36,981 nt of DNA from positions 1 through 36,981 of the forward strand of contig JAPKYJ010000017.1 in assembly GCA_026394375.1 (NCBI GenBank), given 5' to 3'. The notes beneath the pieces were generated by a model. That model made no database searches, was not told the DNA's origin, and saw only the letters and a list, made by a program, of their open reading frames with translations. Below, one piece after another: positions 8,738-17,122 of this stretch. Made by a program: the position numbers and the translations under genes. Numbering within the stretch: the first letter of the stretch is position 1; each line of letters starts with the position of its first letter. This DNA comes from Methanomassiliicoccales archaeon (GTDB taxonomy: Archaea; Thermoplasmatota; Thermoplasmata; Methanomassiliicoccales; UBA472).

Positions 8738-8807
8738 CTTCTCCTAGCGACTATGTGGCTGCCCGAGGATAAATGATGTTCGCTTCCTTGCAGCTAGGAC
8801 CCCGAGG

Positions 8808-8835
8808 CGGGCATCGAATCGCGGTTCAATGCCTG
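8808..8835. repeat. Hairpin-forming inverted repeat between polX and gdhA
   Basis: GGCATCGAA (8810-8818) and TTCAATGCC (8825-8833) pair except for one position around a 6-nt loop. One G-U and one C-G pair extend the stem. The flanking genes diverge, so a shared terminator is unlikely. An operator, a leader structure or a small RNA is possible. Confidence 0.4.
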
Positions 8836-8913
8836 GTGGTAACTCCGATCGGGCCAGCATCCATTCTCGACCCTGCCCCAGTCATGCCATTTCATAGCTC
8901 GTTTTCCCATAGC

Positions 8914-8923
8914 ACTTAAAATA
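8914..8923 (+). promoter_or_regulatory. TATA-like box for glutamate dehydrogenase
   Basis: ACTTAAAATA lies about 39 nt before ATG 8958 in an otherwise GC-rich stretch. This leaves a leader of about 12 nt that contains the GAGGTG ribosome-binding site. Confidence 0.45.
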
Positions 8924-8957
8924 GACGTGAATGGAATAGTCACCCGAGGTGGTGAGA

Positions 8958-10208
8958 ATGGTAGCGCCAAATCCCTTCGTTTCGGCCAAGGAGCACGTGG
9001 ACCGCGTTGGCAAGTTGTTGGGCCTAGAGGATTGCGTCATCGAGATGCTCAAATCGCCGCGGCGGGAGCTGGGGGTCAACTTCCCAGTGAAGATGGATAA
9101 TGGTTGCATCCGCATCTTCTCCGGTTACCGGGTCCAGCACAATTCCGCGCGCGGGCCATGCAAAGGAGGCATCCGCTATCATCCGAACGTCACTCTGGAC
9201 GAAGTGCGAGCGCTGGCCATGTGGATGACCTGGAAGTGTGCCGTGGTAGGCCTCCCTTACGGCGGGGCAAAGGGCGGGGTCATCTGCAATCCCAAGGAGT
9301 TGAGCAAGGGCGAGCTGGAAAGGATCACCAGGCGCTATACCAGCGAGATCTCGATCATCATCGGACCGCAGATGGACATTCCTGCTCCGGATGTGTACAC
9401 GGACGCGCAGACCATGGCCTGGATCATGGACACCTACAGCATGGGTGTGGGGTACTCGGTCCCTGGTGTGGTCACCGGCAAACCGATAGAGATTGGCGGT
9501 TCCAAGGGAAGAGAGGAGGCGACCTCCCGAGGGGTCATGTACATCGCCCAGGAGGCGGCCCGGGTGAAAGGCATGGATCTGAAGGGGGCGAGAGTGGCGA
9601 TCCAAGGCTTCGGCAACGTCGGCTGGAACGCGGCCCGACTGCTTCATCAGGAGGGAGGCGCCAAGGTCATCGCCGTGAGCGATTCTAGCGGGGGCATCTA
9701 CAACGAGAAAGGCCTCGATCCGCTGAGCGTCTCCGAGCACAAGAAGAAGACCGGGAGCGTTCAGAACTACCAGGGAGCGAGGAACATCACCAACGAAGAG
9801 CTGTTGGAGCTCGATTGCGATGTCCTCGTGCCAGCTGCGCTGGAGAACGTCATCACCAAGGAGAATGCCCCTCGAATCAAAGCCAAGATCATAGTGGAAG
9901 GGGCGAACGGACCGACCACTCCCGAAGCGGACCGGATGCTCTCTGACAAGGGGATCATGATCATGCCCGATATCCTGGCGAACGCGGGGGGAGTGACGGT
10001 CAGCTACTTCGAATGGGTGCAGGACCTGCAGTTCCTCTTCTGGACCACGGACCAGATAAAGGAGAGGCTGAAGGAGATCATGACAAATGCCTTCGCCCGG
10101 GTGCACGAGGTCGCGGAGAGCAAGAAGGTGGACCACCGCACGGCCGCCTATATGCTGGCGTTGAAGGAGGTCGCCCGGGCTTTCGAGCTGCGTGGCGTTT
10201 ACCCCTGA
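8958..10208 (+). CDS. gdhA: Glutamate dehydrogenase (Glu/Leu/Phe/Val dehydrogenase family)
   Basis: This 416-aa hexameric-type glutamate dehydrogenase interconverts glutamate and 2-oxoglutarate plus ammonia. It has the substrate motifs KGGIRYHP and PYGGAKGGV (catalytic Lys), PAPDVYTDAQTMAWI, the dinucleotide-binding GFGNVGWNAA near residue 215, and VEGANGPTTPEAD. The Glu-rich/Asp choice after the Rossmann strand does not allow a firm call on NAD versus NADP. ATG 8958 was preferred over in-frame GTGs at 8949 and 8952 because GAGGTG lies 6 nt before it. It stands alone, divergent from polX. Confidence 0.95.
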   Translation: MVAPNPFVSAKEHVDRVGKLLGLEDCVIEMLKSPRRELGVNFPVKMDNGCIRIFSGYRVQHNSARGPCKGGIRYHPNVTLDEVRALAMWMTWKCAVVGLPYGGAKGGVICNPKELSKGELERITRRYTSEISIIIGPQMDIPAPDVYTDAQTMAWIMDTYSMGVGYSVPGVVTGKPIEIGGSKGREEATSRGVMYIAQEAARVKGMDLKGARVAIQGFGNVGWNAARLLHQEGGAKVIAVSDSSGGIYNEKGLDPLSVSEHKKKTGSVQNYQGARNITNEELLELDCDVLVPAALENVITKENAPRIKAKIIVEGANGPTTPEADRMLSDKGIMIMPDILANAGGVTVSYFEWVQDLQFLFWTTDQIKERLKEIMTNAFARVHEVAESKKVDHRTAAYMLALKEVARAFELRGVYP

Positions 10209-10252
10209 GAATAGGGATAAGGCTGGATTGATCCACGGACGAGGAGCACCGT

Positions 10253-10465
10253 GTGCGAGGGATTGACGTTCTGGCACATGAGCTGGGCCTGGAATTCGAC
10301 TATCTACCGGTCAGAATCACTCACGCCGGGCGGACGGAGGAACGAAGCATCTTCCAGAACCTGGAGCTGAGGTCAGGGACATCAAAGATCGACACGGAGA
10401 TCCTTACTGGGGAGTCAGGGCAATCCGCCGACGTTTTTTCGACCGAAATCTCTGTCTCCAGGTGA
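10253..10465 (+). CDS. Possible 70-aa hypothetical protein or gene remnant
   Basis: A GTG-started frame of 70 codons fills much of the 307-nt gap between gdhA (ends 10208) and the DUF835 gene (ends 10516 on the minus strand). Its first half has acceptable codon usage and mixed amphipathic residues (GIDVLAHELGLEFDYL), with GAGGAG about 10 nt upstream. No family is recognised. A TTTTTT run at 10434-10439 lies inside it and may instead belong to a gdhA terminator. The minus strand is also open here for ~60 codons past the DUF835 stop, so the region does not clearly favour one reading. Confidence 0.25.
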   Translation: MRGIDVLAHELGLEFDYLPVRITHAGRTEERSIFQNLELRSGTSKIDTEILTGESGQSADVFSTEISVSR

Positions 10466-10515
10466 GAACGCGCCCCTTCTACTCTCGGTGGATACAGGCC
10501 AGCGTGAGCTCTCCT

Positions 10516-11316
10516 CTACTCTTCTCCGCCCTCGCGCTCCAGGGCCTTGAGGTCCTTCTCCTCAAAGATAGATGGGTCTATGGGCAGCAGGAGCATCGCC
10601 TTCGCTAGGTATACCTGGTCCCGCACCGTGGAAAGGAACTTGAGCACACCCTTGAAATCGTTCTGGGTGACCAGGTATTCCAATCCTTCAAGGACCACCA
10701 CCCCTCCCTTGTTCTCAGTGGAGAATGACTTGATCATGGTGGTGAGCTTCGGCAGGTCCGTAGGCGAGACGAAGGCGTCCTTCTTCCCTAGGTCGCAGCC
10801 TTCCTCTTTCACGCATTCGGTCTTCGTGAGCCAGACCATGTTGCAGTCGACGGAGTGCTTCTTCCTCACCGTCTCCGGCGGGGTGCGTAAGATGCATAAG
10901 CCTGCCCTTCCTTTCGCAGTCTCCTCCATCAAGATGGCCAGGGGCCTTTCCAGACGCTTGTCGCGGATGATGACCGTACTCCCTGGTTCATAGGCCAGGG
11001 GCGTCTCCTCCGTCTGGGCCTTCGAAGTGGGTTTCGAGTCCACATCTGGCGGAGGTGCAGTTGTTCGCTCCTCTTCCTTGACATGGACCTTTGGGGCGGC
11101 ATCCAGATCGATATCCATTTCCCTCGCCAGGCGACGCTTGCGTAGCACGATGCGTTGGGGGATATCGGACTTGCGGCTCTTGGCCAGTATCTGGATCTCC
11201 CGGGAGGTGTAGCCCTTCATGGTCAAGGAGATGAGCTCCTCCCACGCGTCCTTCAGTCCTTCCTCGTAGCCCTTCAGGTACCCCTTGGCGAAGACGTCGT
11301 CCTCTGGCATCCGCAT
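10516..11316 (-). CDS. DUF835 domain protein
   Basis: This is a 266-aa soluble protein. Residues ~1-75 are helical (YLKGYEEGLKDAWEE), followed by a charged, Pro-rich linker (80-110). From ~115 to the end is a DUF835 domain, with KGRAGLCILRTPP, MVWLTKTEC, VVVLEGLEYLVTQNDF and a closing DLKALERE. DUF835 proteins are abundant in Thermoplasmatota and related Euryarchaeota and often sit near signalling proteins; their activity is not known. Cys residues at CILRTPP, DCN, EC and GC might be structural. It ends in TAG and is divergent from the Cys-rich gene at 11411. Confidence 0.75.
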   Translation of the reverse strand: MRMPEDDVFAKGYLKGYEEGLKDAWEELISLTMKGYTSREIQILAKSRKSDIPQRIVLRKRRLAREMDIDLDAAPKVHVKEEERTTAPPPDVDSKPTSKAQTEETPLAYEPGSTVIIRDKRLERPLAILMEETAKGRAGLCILRTPPETVRKKHSVDCNMVWLTKTECVKEEGCDLGKKDAFVSPTDLPKLTTMIKSFSTENKGGVVVLEGLEYLVTQNDFKGVLKFLSTVRDQVYLAKAMLLLPIDPSIFEEKDLKALEREGGEE

Positions 11317-11410
11317 CCCTGGGTGAATGAAGCGCGATTCGCATTAACAACCTTTTCCCTCAGGTTTGAGCCAAAGGTTCTTATCGTGCCTTTGTCCCTC
11401 CACCGCCTCG

Positions 11411-12943
11411 ATGGGCAGGGTGGTGCGCTTCCGAGGCGTCAAGGCCACGCCGAAATCGTTGGAGAAGGAGATACTGACCAAGGCGGGTCGCCTAGCGGAC
11501 GACCCCTCTCTCCTCATCCCCAAGTGCGAAGGCAAGTGCTGGCGCTGCCCCTTCGACAAGATGCTGAAGAAGATGGAGAAGGTGCAACGCCATCGGGACG
11601 ACCCGGAGCAGCTGCAGAGCATGGCCACATATGGTGATCAACTAGTGAGGGCATATGCTGCCACCATCTCCTTGGCCGCATCGGGCAAGATCCCCTTCAT
11701 GACCACCAAGCAGTTGCCATCTGGGATCGTCTCCTTCGCAGTGCGCGGTAAGGTGGACCCGGAGAAGCTCATAGGGGTGCAATACCTCGACGACCCGGAA
11801 TTGCGCCTATTGGCCTACTGGGAAGAGGCCAGGGCCCAGAACCTGCACATCTACTCCAGCGGCGCCGGGCTATGGTGCTCTTCCGAAGGGCCGAGCGCTC
11901 CCAAGGAGTACGTAGAGGAGATGATCTCCCAGGCGCCTTACGAGTTTCAGCTCGATGGGACCTGCGGGCATCCCGATTCGATCTCCGGCTTGGTCATTCG
12001 CTGGAGCTCGGCGGAGCGGGAACTCTTCGTCTGCCAGGACTGCGCCGGGGACGTGAACCTCCTGCACCACCTGGCAAGCCGGATCGCGGCCCCCGATCCC
12101 TTGGATGATTTCCAGGTCGACGTTCGCTACTCGCCTCGCTGCACTTCTACCTCGGCAACATGCGGCTGTCGGGAGCGCTCCCCCCTTGACCAGGGGCTGC
12201 TGGACGACTACAAGGCGAGCAAGATCGACGACCAGACGCTCATCTCCAAGGCTAGGGATGGGTGGAAGTCGAGGCTGCGATCGCACGGGCACAAGGTACT
12301 GGTGCTGGGCGACGCCTGCTACCAGGGTAATGTGGAGAGCTTCTTAGCGGATCTCAAGGGCAGCGAGGCGGAGAGGAAGGCGGTGGAGGGCCTGCTGCGT
12401 TCCAAGCAGGTGGCGGTCGTCACCGAGTCGGACCAGGCGGGGAAGGTCATCGCCGAGCTTTGGGCGGACCATCATGATGAGCTGCTGGCACAGGTGGCCA
12501 GTGCGGACGTCGTCCGACAGCTGCGCTCAAGTTCGGGGAACATGACGCCCGCGCAGGTGGTGAACGAGGGCTGGAGGATGGAGCTGGCCAAGAGCATCTC
12601 CTCCAGGCTGCCAGAGTACGAGGGCTTGGGAGAACTGGCTTCGATCGCGGACACGCTGGCCCGGGCGTTCAAGGTGGAGGGCAAGGCGGCCATGGTCCGC
12701 GCCCTGGACCGCGTGCGTCTGAAGGACCACAAGAGCAAGGCCGTGGCCTATGGCTTCCTGGCGGCGGCGGGGGAGGCAGAGGGCAAGAACTGGCAGTTCA
12801 CCAAGGAAGAGGTGGATTACGGCCTCTACTTGAAGGATTTCGCGTCCAAGATGCTGGAAGGAGAGAGAGATGACTACGATGAAGCGATGCGCGCATTGCT
12901 CTCCGCCAGTGGCAGTTCGGAAGCGCCCAAGAGGAAGAGATAG
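11411..12943 (+). CDS. Unassigned 510-aa Cys-rich protein
   Basis: I do not recognise the family. The start was set at ATG 11411 (MGRVVRFRGV); the 15 preceding in-frame codons look non-coding. Several Cys pairs suggest zinc or Fe-S sites: C39/C43/C46 (CEGKCWRCPF), C185 (DGTCGHP), C208/C211 (VCQDC) and C244/C251/C253 (RCTSTSATCGC). The C-terminal ~200 residues are helical, charged and Cys-poor, ending in a basic tail PKRKR. There is no signal peptide or membrane segment, so it is probably cytosolic. The N-terminal basic segment plus zinc-knuckle-like Cys would fit nucleic-acid binding, but this is inference. It converges on taw2 with a 3-nt gap; the stop is TAG. Confidence 0.7.
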   Translation: MGRVVRFRGVKATPKSLEKEILTKAGRLADDPSLLIPKCEGKCWRCPFDKMLKKMEKVQRHRDDPEQLQSMATYGDQLVRAYAATISLAASGKIPFMTTKQLPSGIVSFAVRGKVDPEKLIGVQYLDDPELRLLAYWEEARAQNLHIYSSGAGLWCSSEGPSAPKEYVEEMISQAPYEFQLDGTCGHPDSISGLVIRWSSAERELFVCQDCAGDVNLLHHLASRIAAPDPLDDFQVDVRYSPRCTSTSATCGCRERSPLDQGLLDDYKASKIDDQTLISKARDGWKSRLRSHGHKVLVLGDACYQGNVESFLADLKGSEAERKAVEGLLRSKQVAVVTESDQAGKVIAELWADHHDELLAQVASADVVRQLRSSSGNMTPAQVVNEGWRMELAKSISSRLPEYEGLGELASIADTLARAFKVEGKAAMVRALDRVRLKDHKSKAVAYGFLAAAGEAEGKNWQFTKEEVDYGLYLKDFASKMLEGERDDYDEAMRALLSASGSSEAPKRKR

Positions 12944-12946
12944 GGC

Positions 12947-13966
12947 TTACAAGGCGCGGAAATCGATGACATAATGCGAGATGGCAGGAGCGAAGGACTT
13001 CACTTCACCCAGGCGAAGGACCTCGATCCCTCGCTCTCCGGCTGCTGAGTGGATGTTTGCCATAGTTCTTTGTGGAAAGAGGTCGACAGGACAGGTCTCG
13101 TGGTAGTGGATGATGCCACCCGGCCTCACCAGGCTGAGGGCCTTGGGCAAGAACTCGTGCGTCGTGCCCACATATCCCATGATGATCCGGTCAGCGAATC
13201 CCTGACCGGGAAGGGAGCGGTTGTCCCCCAGGTACGGGACCACGGCATCGTGCACGTGGTTGAGGGCGACGTTCTCCATCAGGTAGTGGTGAGCGGTGGG
13301 GTTGATCTCACAGGCGATGACCCTGGATGCCTTGGCATACTTGGCGATGGGCAGGGTGAAATAGCCGATGCCAGCGAACATGTCCACCACCGTCTCCCCG
13401 CGACAATCCAGCTTCGCCATCCTCTGCTTCTCTTCCTTGTTGCCAGAGGAGAACATGATCTTGGCCACATCGAGCTTGTAGAGGATCCGATTCTCCCGGT
13501 GCACCGTCTCCGTGCCTTGACCATAGATCACCCTCATCTGGGGCGTGCGGTAGGTGCCTTCGATGGCGCCTAGCTCCTGACATACGGTCCGGGCCTTCAG
13601 CACGTGAGCATAGGCGGAGGCGATGCGCTCCTTCTCCACCTCCAGCTCCGGAGGAAGGCGGAGCACCAGCACATCGCCCAAGAGCTCCCATTTGCTCGGA
13701 AGGAGTCGCTCCAGTTGCCTTGGGAGTCCAAGGCGGGCCCGCACCTCCGTCAAAGGACTGCAGTAGACGGTCCTCCTCTCTCCCGCGCCTTCCACGACCT
13801 CGTAGCCGAGCGATCTCACCTCGACGCTTTCCGTGCCCTCCCTCAAAGGAATAAGAATGTGGTCGCCATCATCCACGATGCGCACGTCCCGGTTCACCGC
13901 GTCCAAGCGCATGAGCTGCTTTCGTGCCTCTTGACCGCGGGACCGGGGCACCTTGACGAAACGCAT
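12947..13966 (-). CDS. taw2: Trm5/Taw2-family tRNA-modifying enzyme, probably Taw2
   Basis: This is a class I SAM-dependent enzyme of ~339 aa acting on tRNA-Phe position 37. The SAM site reads VVDMFAGIGYFTLPIAKYA, followed by ACEINPTAHHYL. In the position where Trm5 methyltransferases carry an N-L/P-P motif, this protein has DRIIMGYVGTTHEFL. From memory that resembles archaeal Taw2 (aminocarboxypropyl transfer in wyosine synthesis) rather than Trm5. The start was set at ATG 13966 because GGTGGAGGG lies just upstream; the GTG at 13978 would overlap that site. The stop is TAA. Trm5 remains the main alternative. Confidence 0.8.
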   Translation of the reverse strand: MRFVKVPRSRGQEARKQLMRLDAVNRDVRIVDDGDHILIPLREGTESVEVRSLGYEVVEGAGERRTVYCSPLTEVRARLGLPRQLERLLPSKWELLGDVLVLRLPPELEVEKERIASAYAHVLKARTVCQELGAIEGTYRTPQMRVIYGQGTETVHRENRILYKLDVAKIMFSSGNKEEKQRMAKLDCRGETVVDMFAGIGYFTLPIAKYAKASRVIACEINPTAHHYLMENVALNHVHDAVVPYLGDNRSLPGQGFADRIIMGYVGTTHEFLPKALSLVRPGGIIHYHETCPVDLFPQRTMANIHSAAGERGIEVLRLGEVKSFAPAISHYVIDFRAL

Positions 13967-13995
13967 CGTTCCCTCCACCAGAGCGTGAGTATTTC

Positions 13996-14004
13996 ATATT
14001 TATT
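13996..14004 (-). promoter_or_regulatory. TATA-like box for taw2
   Basis: The minus-strand AATAAATAT lies ~34 nt before ATG 13966, immediately before and slightly into the 3' end of the upstream reductase gene. The short leader contains GGTGGAGGG. Confidence 0.45.
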
Positions 14005-14008
14005 CAGG

Positions 14009-15178
14009 TCAGTGCCACAGCATGGAACGCAGGAACTGAGGGGCGAACTTGATCAGCGAGGGCGCCGCCTTGAGGATCGACGACGCCAACACCGTCGGAA
14101 AATCGATGTCGCCATCGCTCAGCAAGGAGAGCACCTCCGGTCGGTCCAAGGTCTGCCGGACCTCGTCCAGTTTCTTGTCCTGCAGCCTCACATAGGCCTT
14201 GCGCAACATGTATCCTCGTTCGAGTTCCTTGCCGATTTCCTCCTTCCAACGGAGCTGATAGGTGGAAAGGGCACGGGGGCTGAAGTCGTTGCTTTGCAGC
14301 GATTCCAAGGCGGTGGCGGCGGCGCATCGTCCTGCCACCAACCCGGTGTAGATGCCTCCACCGCTCAACGGCTTGGCCTGCCCGGCCGCGTCACCCAGCA
14401 ACATGACCCGTTCCGCATAAGTGCGCGAAGGCGGGCCCAGGGGTATGATGCCGGAGACGGTGGATATCCTTCGCTTCTCCGCCATCCCCAGTCTCTTGAG
14501 CAATGGATTGAGGTAGGCTACCGGCGGGCCGTGACCGGGCGATACGCACACTCCGACCCTAGTGAAATCGTCGCAGGGGATCTCCCAGGCGAAGAAGCCC
14601 GGGGCCACGTCCTTTCCCACGAACACATGCACGCGCTTCTGGTCATCGAGTCGGTGGGCGACGTCCATTTGGATGCCTCGCACCGTGTCCTTGGGCTGGC
14701 CCAGGCCGACGCTCTTGGCCACATTTGACTTGTAGCCGTCGGCTCCAATGATCAATCTGGCTAGATAGGACGAGCTGCCGTTGCCGCTCCGGGAGCGGAT
14801 GCTCACGCCCTCACCTTCAAGCGACAGGCCGAGGAATCGCTCGCCCTGCCTCAGCTCCACCCCGCGGTCCACGGCCTTCTCCATGCAATGCTGGTCGAAT
14901 CGGGCCCGGTCAAGGACCACCGCTTTGGTCCCTTTCCCTTGGATATCCAGAGTGCCTCCGGCCGGGAAGTGGAAAGTGACCGAGTCGAGCCGGTTGATGA
15001 CCGTGTCCCGGGCACTCACCATCTCCACCACCCTAGGGGCGACGAGACCAGTACACTGGACCGGCTGTCCGACCCGTTCATGCTCCTCCAGCACTACGGT
15101 CTTCGCACGGTCCGCCACCGAGGAGGCGAACATCGCTCCCGCGGGCCCCGCCCCCACCACCAGGAAATCGCACTCCAT
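14009..15178 (-). CDS. Geranylgeranyl reductase family flavoprotein
   Basis: This 389-aa FAD enzyme reduces the double bonds of geranylgeranyl chains in archaeal ether lipids. The FAD Rossmann motif VVGAGPAGAMFASS is at residues 6-19. It is followed by the family motif QPVQCTGLVAPR near 38-49, GADGYKSNVA around 155 and the second FAD contact LLGDAAGQAKPLSGGGI around 265. The Cys in QCTGL is conserved in the group. It precedes taw2 by 42 nt on the same strand, but taw2 has its own TATA box. Confidence 0.9.
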   Translation of the reverse strand: MECDFLVVGAGPAGAMFASSVADRAKTVVLEEHERVGQPVQCTGLVAPRVVEMVSARDTVINRLDSVTFHFPAGGTLDIQGKGTKAVVLDRARFDQHCMEKAVDRGVELRQGERFLGLSLEGEGVSIRSRSGNGSSSYLARLIIGADGYKSNVAKSVGLGQPKDTVRGIQMDVAHRLDDQKRVHVFVGKDVAPGFFAWEIPCDDFTRVGVCVSPGHGPPVAYLNPLLKRLGMAEKRRISTVSGIIPLGPPSRTYAERVMLLGDAAGQAKPLSGGGIYTGLVAGRCAAATALESLQSNDFSPRALSTYQLRWKEEIGKELERGYMLRKAYVRLQDKKLDEVRQTLDRPEVLSLLSDGDIDFPTVLASSILKAAPSLIKFAPQFLRSMLWH

Positions 15179-15217
15179 CGTCGTTTGAGAGGCGGAGCGG
15201 GCTATTTCACCTTTTTC

Positions 15218-15367
15218 TCAGTCCCGGGGACGGATAGACTGCCCTTGGTCGCCCAGCTCCAGATGGGAGATGTTGACCAGGAGGAGGGCGAGCGATGCCA
15301 CGGCGATGACCGCGGCCACGCTTGCCCATGCCAAAGACCGGTCCGCGCTCCCTCTGGGCATGCCCAT
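15218..15367 (-). CDS. 49-aa single-span membrane protein (small ORF)
   Basis: This short frame runs ATG-TGA. A basic N-terminus (GMPRGSADRS) is followed by one hydrophobic helix at residues ~13-31 (WASVAAVIAVASLALLLV) and a polar tail ending RPRD. It starts ~20 nt after a clear TATA-like box, so a leaderless message is plausible. It fills part of the 353-nt gap between the reductase and transaldolase genes; the rest (15396-15531) shows nothing else I can name. No homologue is recognised. ATG 15361 is an alternative start. Confidence 0.5.
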   Translation of the reverse strand: MGMPRGSADRSLAWASVAAVIAVASLALLLVNISHLELGDQGQSIRPRD

Positions 15368-15385
15368 TTATCACGTGCTGGCCGC

Positions 15386-15395
15386 TATATAATTA
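15386..15395 (-). promoter_or_regulatory. TATA-like box for the small membrane protein
   Basis: The minus-strand TAATTATATA is the only strongly AT-rich box in the gap and is about 22 nt from the ATG at 15367. It supports transcription of the 49-aa frame. Confidence 0.45.
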
Positions 15396-15531
15396 TTCCC
15401 CGTTCCACCTCTTCTCCGAATGGCGACCCTCAGTCTGGAACGAGCTCTTTTAGATCTCGGTGACAGCACTCAGGAGACCCGCCTCTTCTGGCCGCTGGTC
15501 ATCCCGAATTGTCTAGGCATATGCTCTTGGC

Positions 15532-16179
15532 CTAGCGCTTGGTCACTTTCTCCCAGTCCTTCTGGAAGCGCTCGATTCCTATGTCCGTGAGCGGGTGCTT
15601 GAACATCTTCTTCAGCACGTCGTAGGGGACGGTGGCGATGTCCGCGCCCATGCGTGCGGCCTGCGCCACATGGATGGGATGCCTGACAGAAGCCACGATG
15701 ACCTCCGTGCCGTATTCGTAATTGTCAAAGATGTCCAGGATCTCGGCGATGAGGTCCATGCCGTCCTGGCCGATATCATCCAGCCGGCCGACGAATGGTG
15801 ATACATACGCCGCACCGGCCTTAGCGGCCAGCAGCGCCTGGTTGGAGGAGAAGATGAGCGTCATGTTAACCTTGATGCCTTCCTTGGCCAGCGTTCTGGT
15901 GGCCTTCAATCCCTCCTCGGTCATGGGCACCTTGATGACGATGTTCTCGTGGAGTTTGGCCAATTCCTTTCCTTCCTTGATTATGTCCGCGGCCTTGGTG
16001 CTCATGGCCTCCATGCTGACCGGTCCGCCCACGATCTCGCATATCTTGCGCACCAGGGCCTTCGGCTCGGTGTTCTCCTTGGCGATGAGGGTGGGGTTGG
16101 TCGTGACCCCATCCAGGATGCCCCAGCTGTCCACTTCCGCGATCTGCTCGATATTGGCCGTGTCGATAAAGATCTTCAT
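15532..16179 (-). CDS. tal: Transaldolase (TalC / fructose-6-phosphate aldolase subfamily)
   Basis: This is the short, 215-aa transaldolase type. The N-terminus [13 protein letters not shown], the strand [12 protein letters not shown], the Schiff-base Lys in NIVIKVPMT and [14 protein letters not shown] are all standard. It transfers a dihydroxyacetone unit in the non-oxidative pentose phosphate pathway. It is the third gene of an operon with the two transketolase halves (1 nt after the previous stop), so it is likely to make ribose-5-phosphate and erythrose-4-phosphate from hexose phosphates. The stop is TAG. Confidence 0.93.
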   Translation of the reverse strand: MKIFIDTANIEQIAEVDSWGILDGVTTNPTLIAKENTEPKALVRKICEIVGGPVSMEAMSTKAADIIKEGKELAKLHENIVIKVPMTEEGLKATRTLAKEGIKVNMTLIFSSNQALLAAKAGAAYVSPFVGRLDDIGQDGMDLIAEILDIFDNYEYGTEVIVASVRHPIHVAQAARMGADIATVPYDVLKKMFKHPLTDIGIERFQKDWEKVTKR

Positions 16180-16180
16180 C

Positions 16181-17122
16181 TCATCTCCTCCGCATGACTT
16201 CCTCTGTGGCCTCGATGATCTTGTCGGACGTTAGACCGTACTTGCGCATGAGTTCCTCCCCTTCCCCGGACTCGCCGAAGGTGTCCATGATGCCCACGCG
16301 CTTCATGGGAACGGGATCATGCTCTCCCAGGTAGCAGGCCACGGCGCATCCCAGTCCGGAGACCACGTTATGCTCTTCGGCGGTGACGATGCCGCCGGTG
16401 CGCTTGACCGCGTCCGCCAAAGCCCTCTCGTCCAATGGCTTGATGGTGCTCATGTTGATGACCTGGGCAGAGACGTTGCGCTTGTCCAAGGACTCCGCGG
16501 CCTCCAGGCAGCGCGACACCATGACGCCACAGCCGACGAGGGTGATGTCAGAGCCATCCCTGAGGACCACGGCCTTTCCGATCTTGAAACCCTCCTCCGG
16601 GTCGGTCACGGTGGGAAAGTCCAGTCGGCCCATGCGCATGTAGCACGGTCCTGCATGTTCTGCTAGCGCTTTGGTCCCCCTGAACGTCTCCGGCGCGTCC
16701 GCCGGCACCACCACGGTCATGTTGGGCAAGGTGCGCATCAATGCCACATCCTCGCCGGTCTGATGGGAGGCTCCGTCCCCGCCCACGGTGATGCCCGCGT
16801 GCGTGGCCACGATCTTCACATTGAGCTTGGGATAGGCGATGCTCTGCCGGATCTGGTCCCAGCAACGGCCGGTGGCGAAGACGGCGAAGGTGGAGGCGAA
16901 GACCACCTTGCCCGAAGCGGCCAGTCCGGCGGCCGTCCCCATCATGTTCTGCTCGGCGATGCCGCAGTTGAAGAAATGTTCCGGGAACTCCTTGGCGAAG
17001 TCCGCCGTACGGGTGGAGGAGGAGAGGTCGGCATCGAGCACGACCACATCCTTGCGCGTTTTGCCCAGTTCGATGAGCGCCCGGCCGTACTCCTTGCGCT
17101 GCGAGGCATAGGACCACTTCAT
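16181..17122 (-). CDS. Transketolase, C-terminal subunit
   Basis: This 313-aa half-transketolase carries the pyrimidine-binding and C-terminal domains. The signatures are [15 protein letters not shown], the ThDP-activating Glu in [15 protein letters not shown], and [15 protein letters not shown]. It works with the N-terminal subunit encoded directly upstream, overlapping it by 4 nt (ATGA). Splitting of transketolase into two genes is normal in archaea. The complex moves two-carbon ketol units between sugar phosphates. A 1-(deoxy)xylulose-5-phosphate synthase is excluded by the archaeal setting and the split form. Confidence 0.93.
   Translation of the reverse strand: MKWSYASQRKEYGRALIELGKTRKDVVVLDADLSSSTRTADFAKEFPEHFFNCGIAEQNMMGTAAGLAASGKVVFASTFAVFATGRCWDQIRQSIAYPKLNVKIVATHAGITVGGDGASHQTGEDVALMRTLPNMTVVVPADAPETFRGTKALAEHAGPCYMRMGRLDFPTVTDPEEGFKIGKAVVLRDGSDITLVGCGVMVSRCLEAAESLDKRNVSAQVINMSTIKPLDERALADAVKRTGGIVTAEEHNVVSGLGCAVACYLGEHDPVPMKRVGIMDTFGESGEGEELMRKYGLTSDKIIEATEEVMRRR

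Noticed and set aside
9024-10277. Long antisense frame (417 codons) opposite gdhA
   Set aside because: It is a shadow of a highly conserved gene in GC-rich DNA; the translation has no family features and is rich in His, Arg and Pro.
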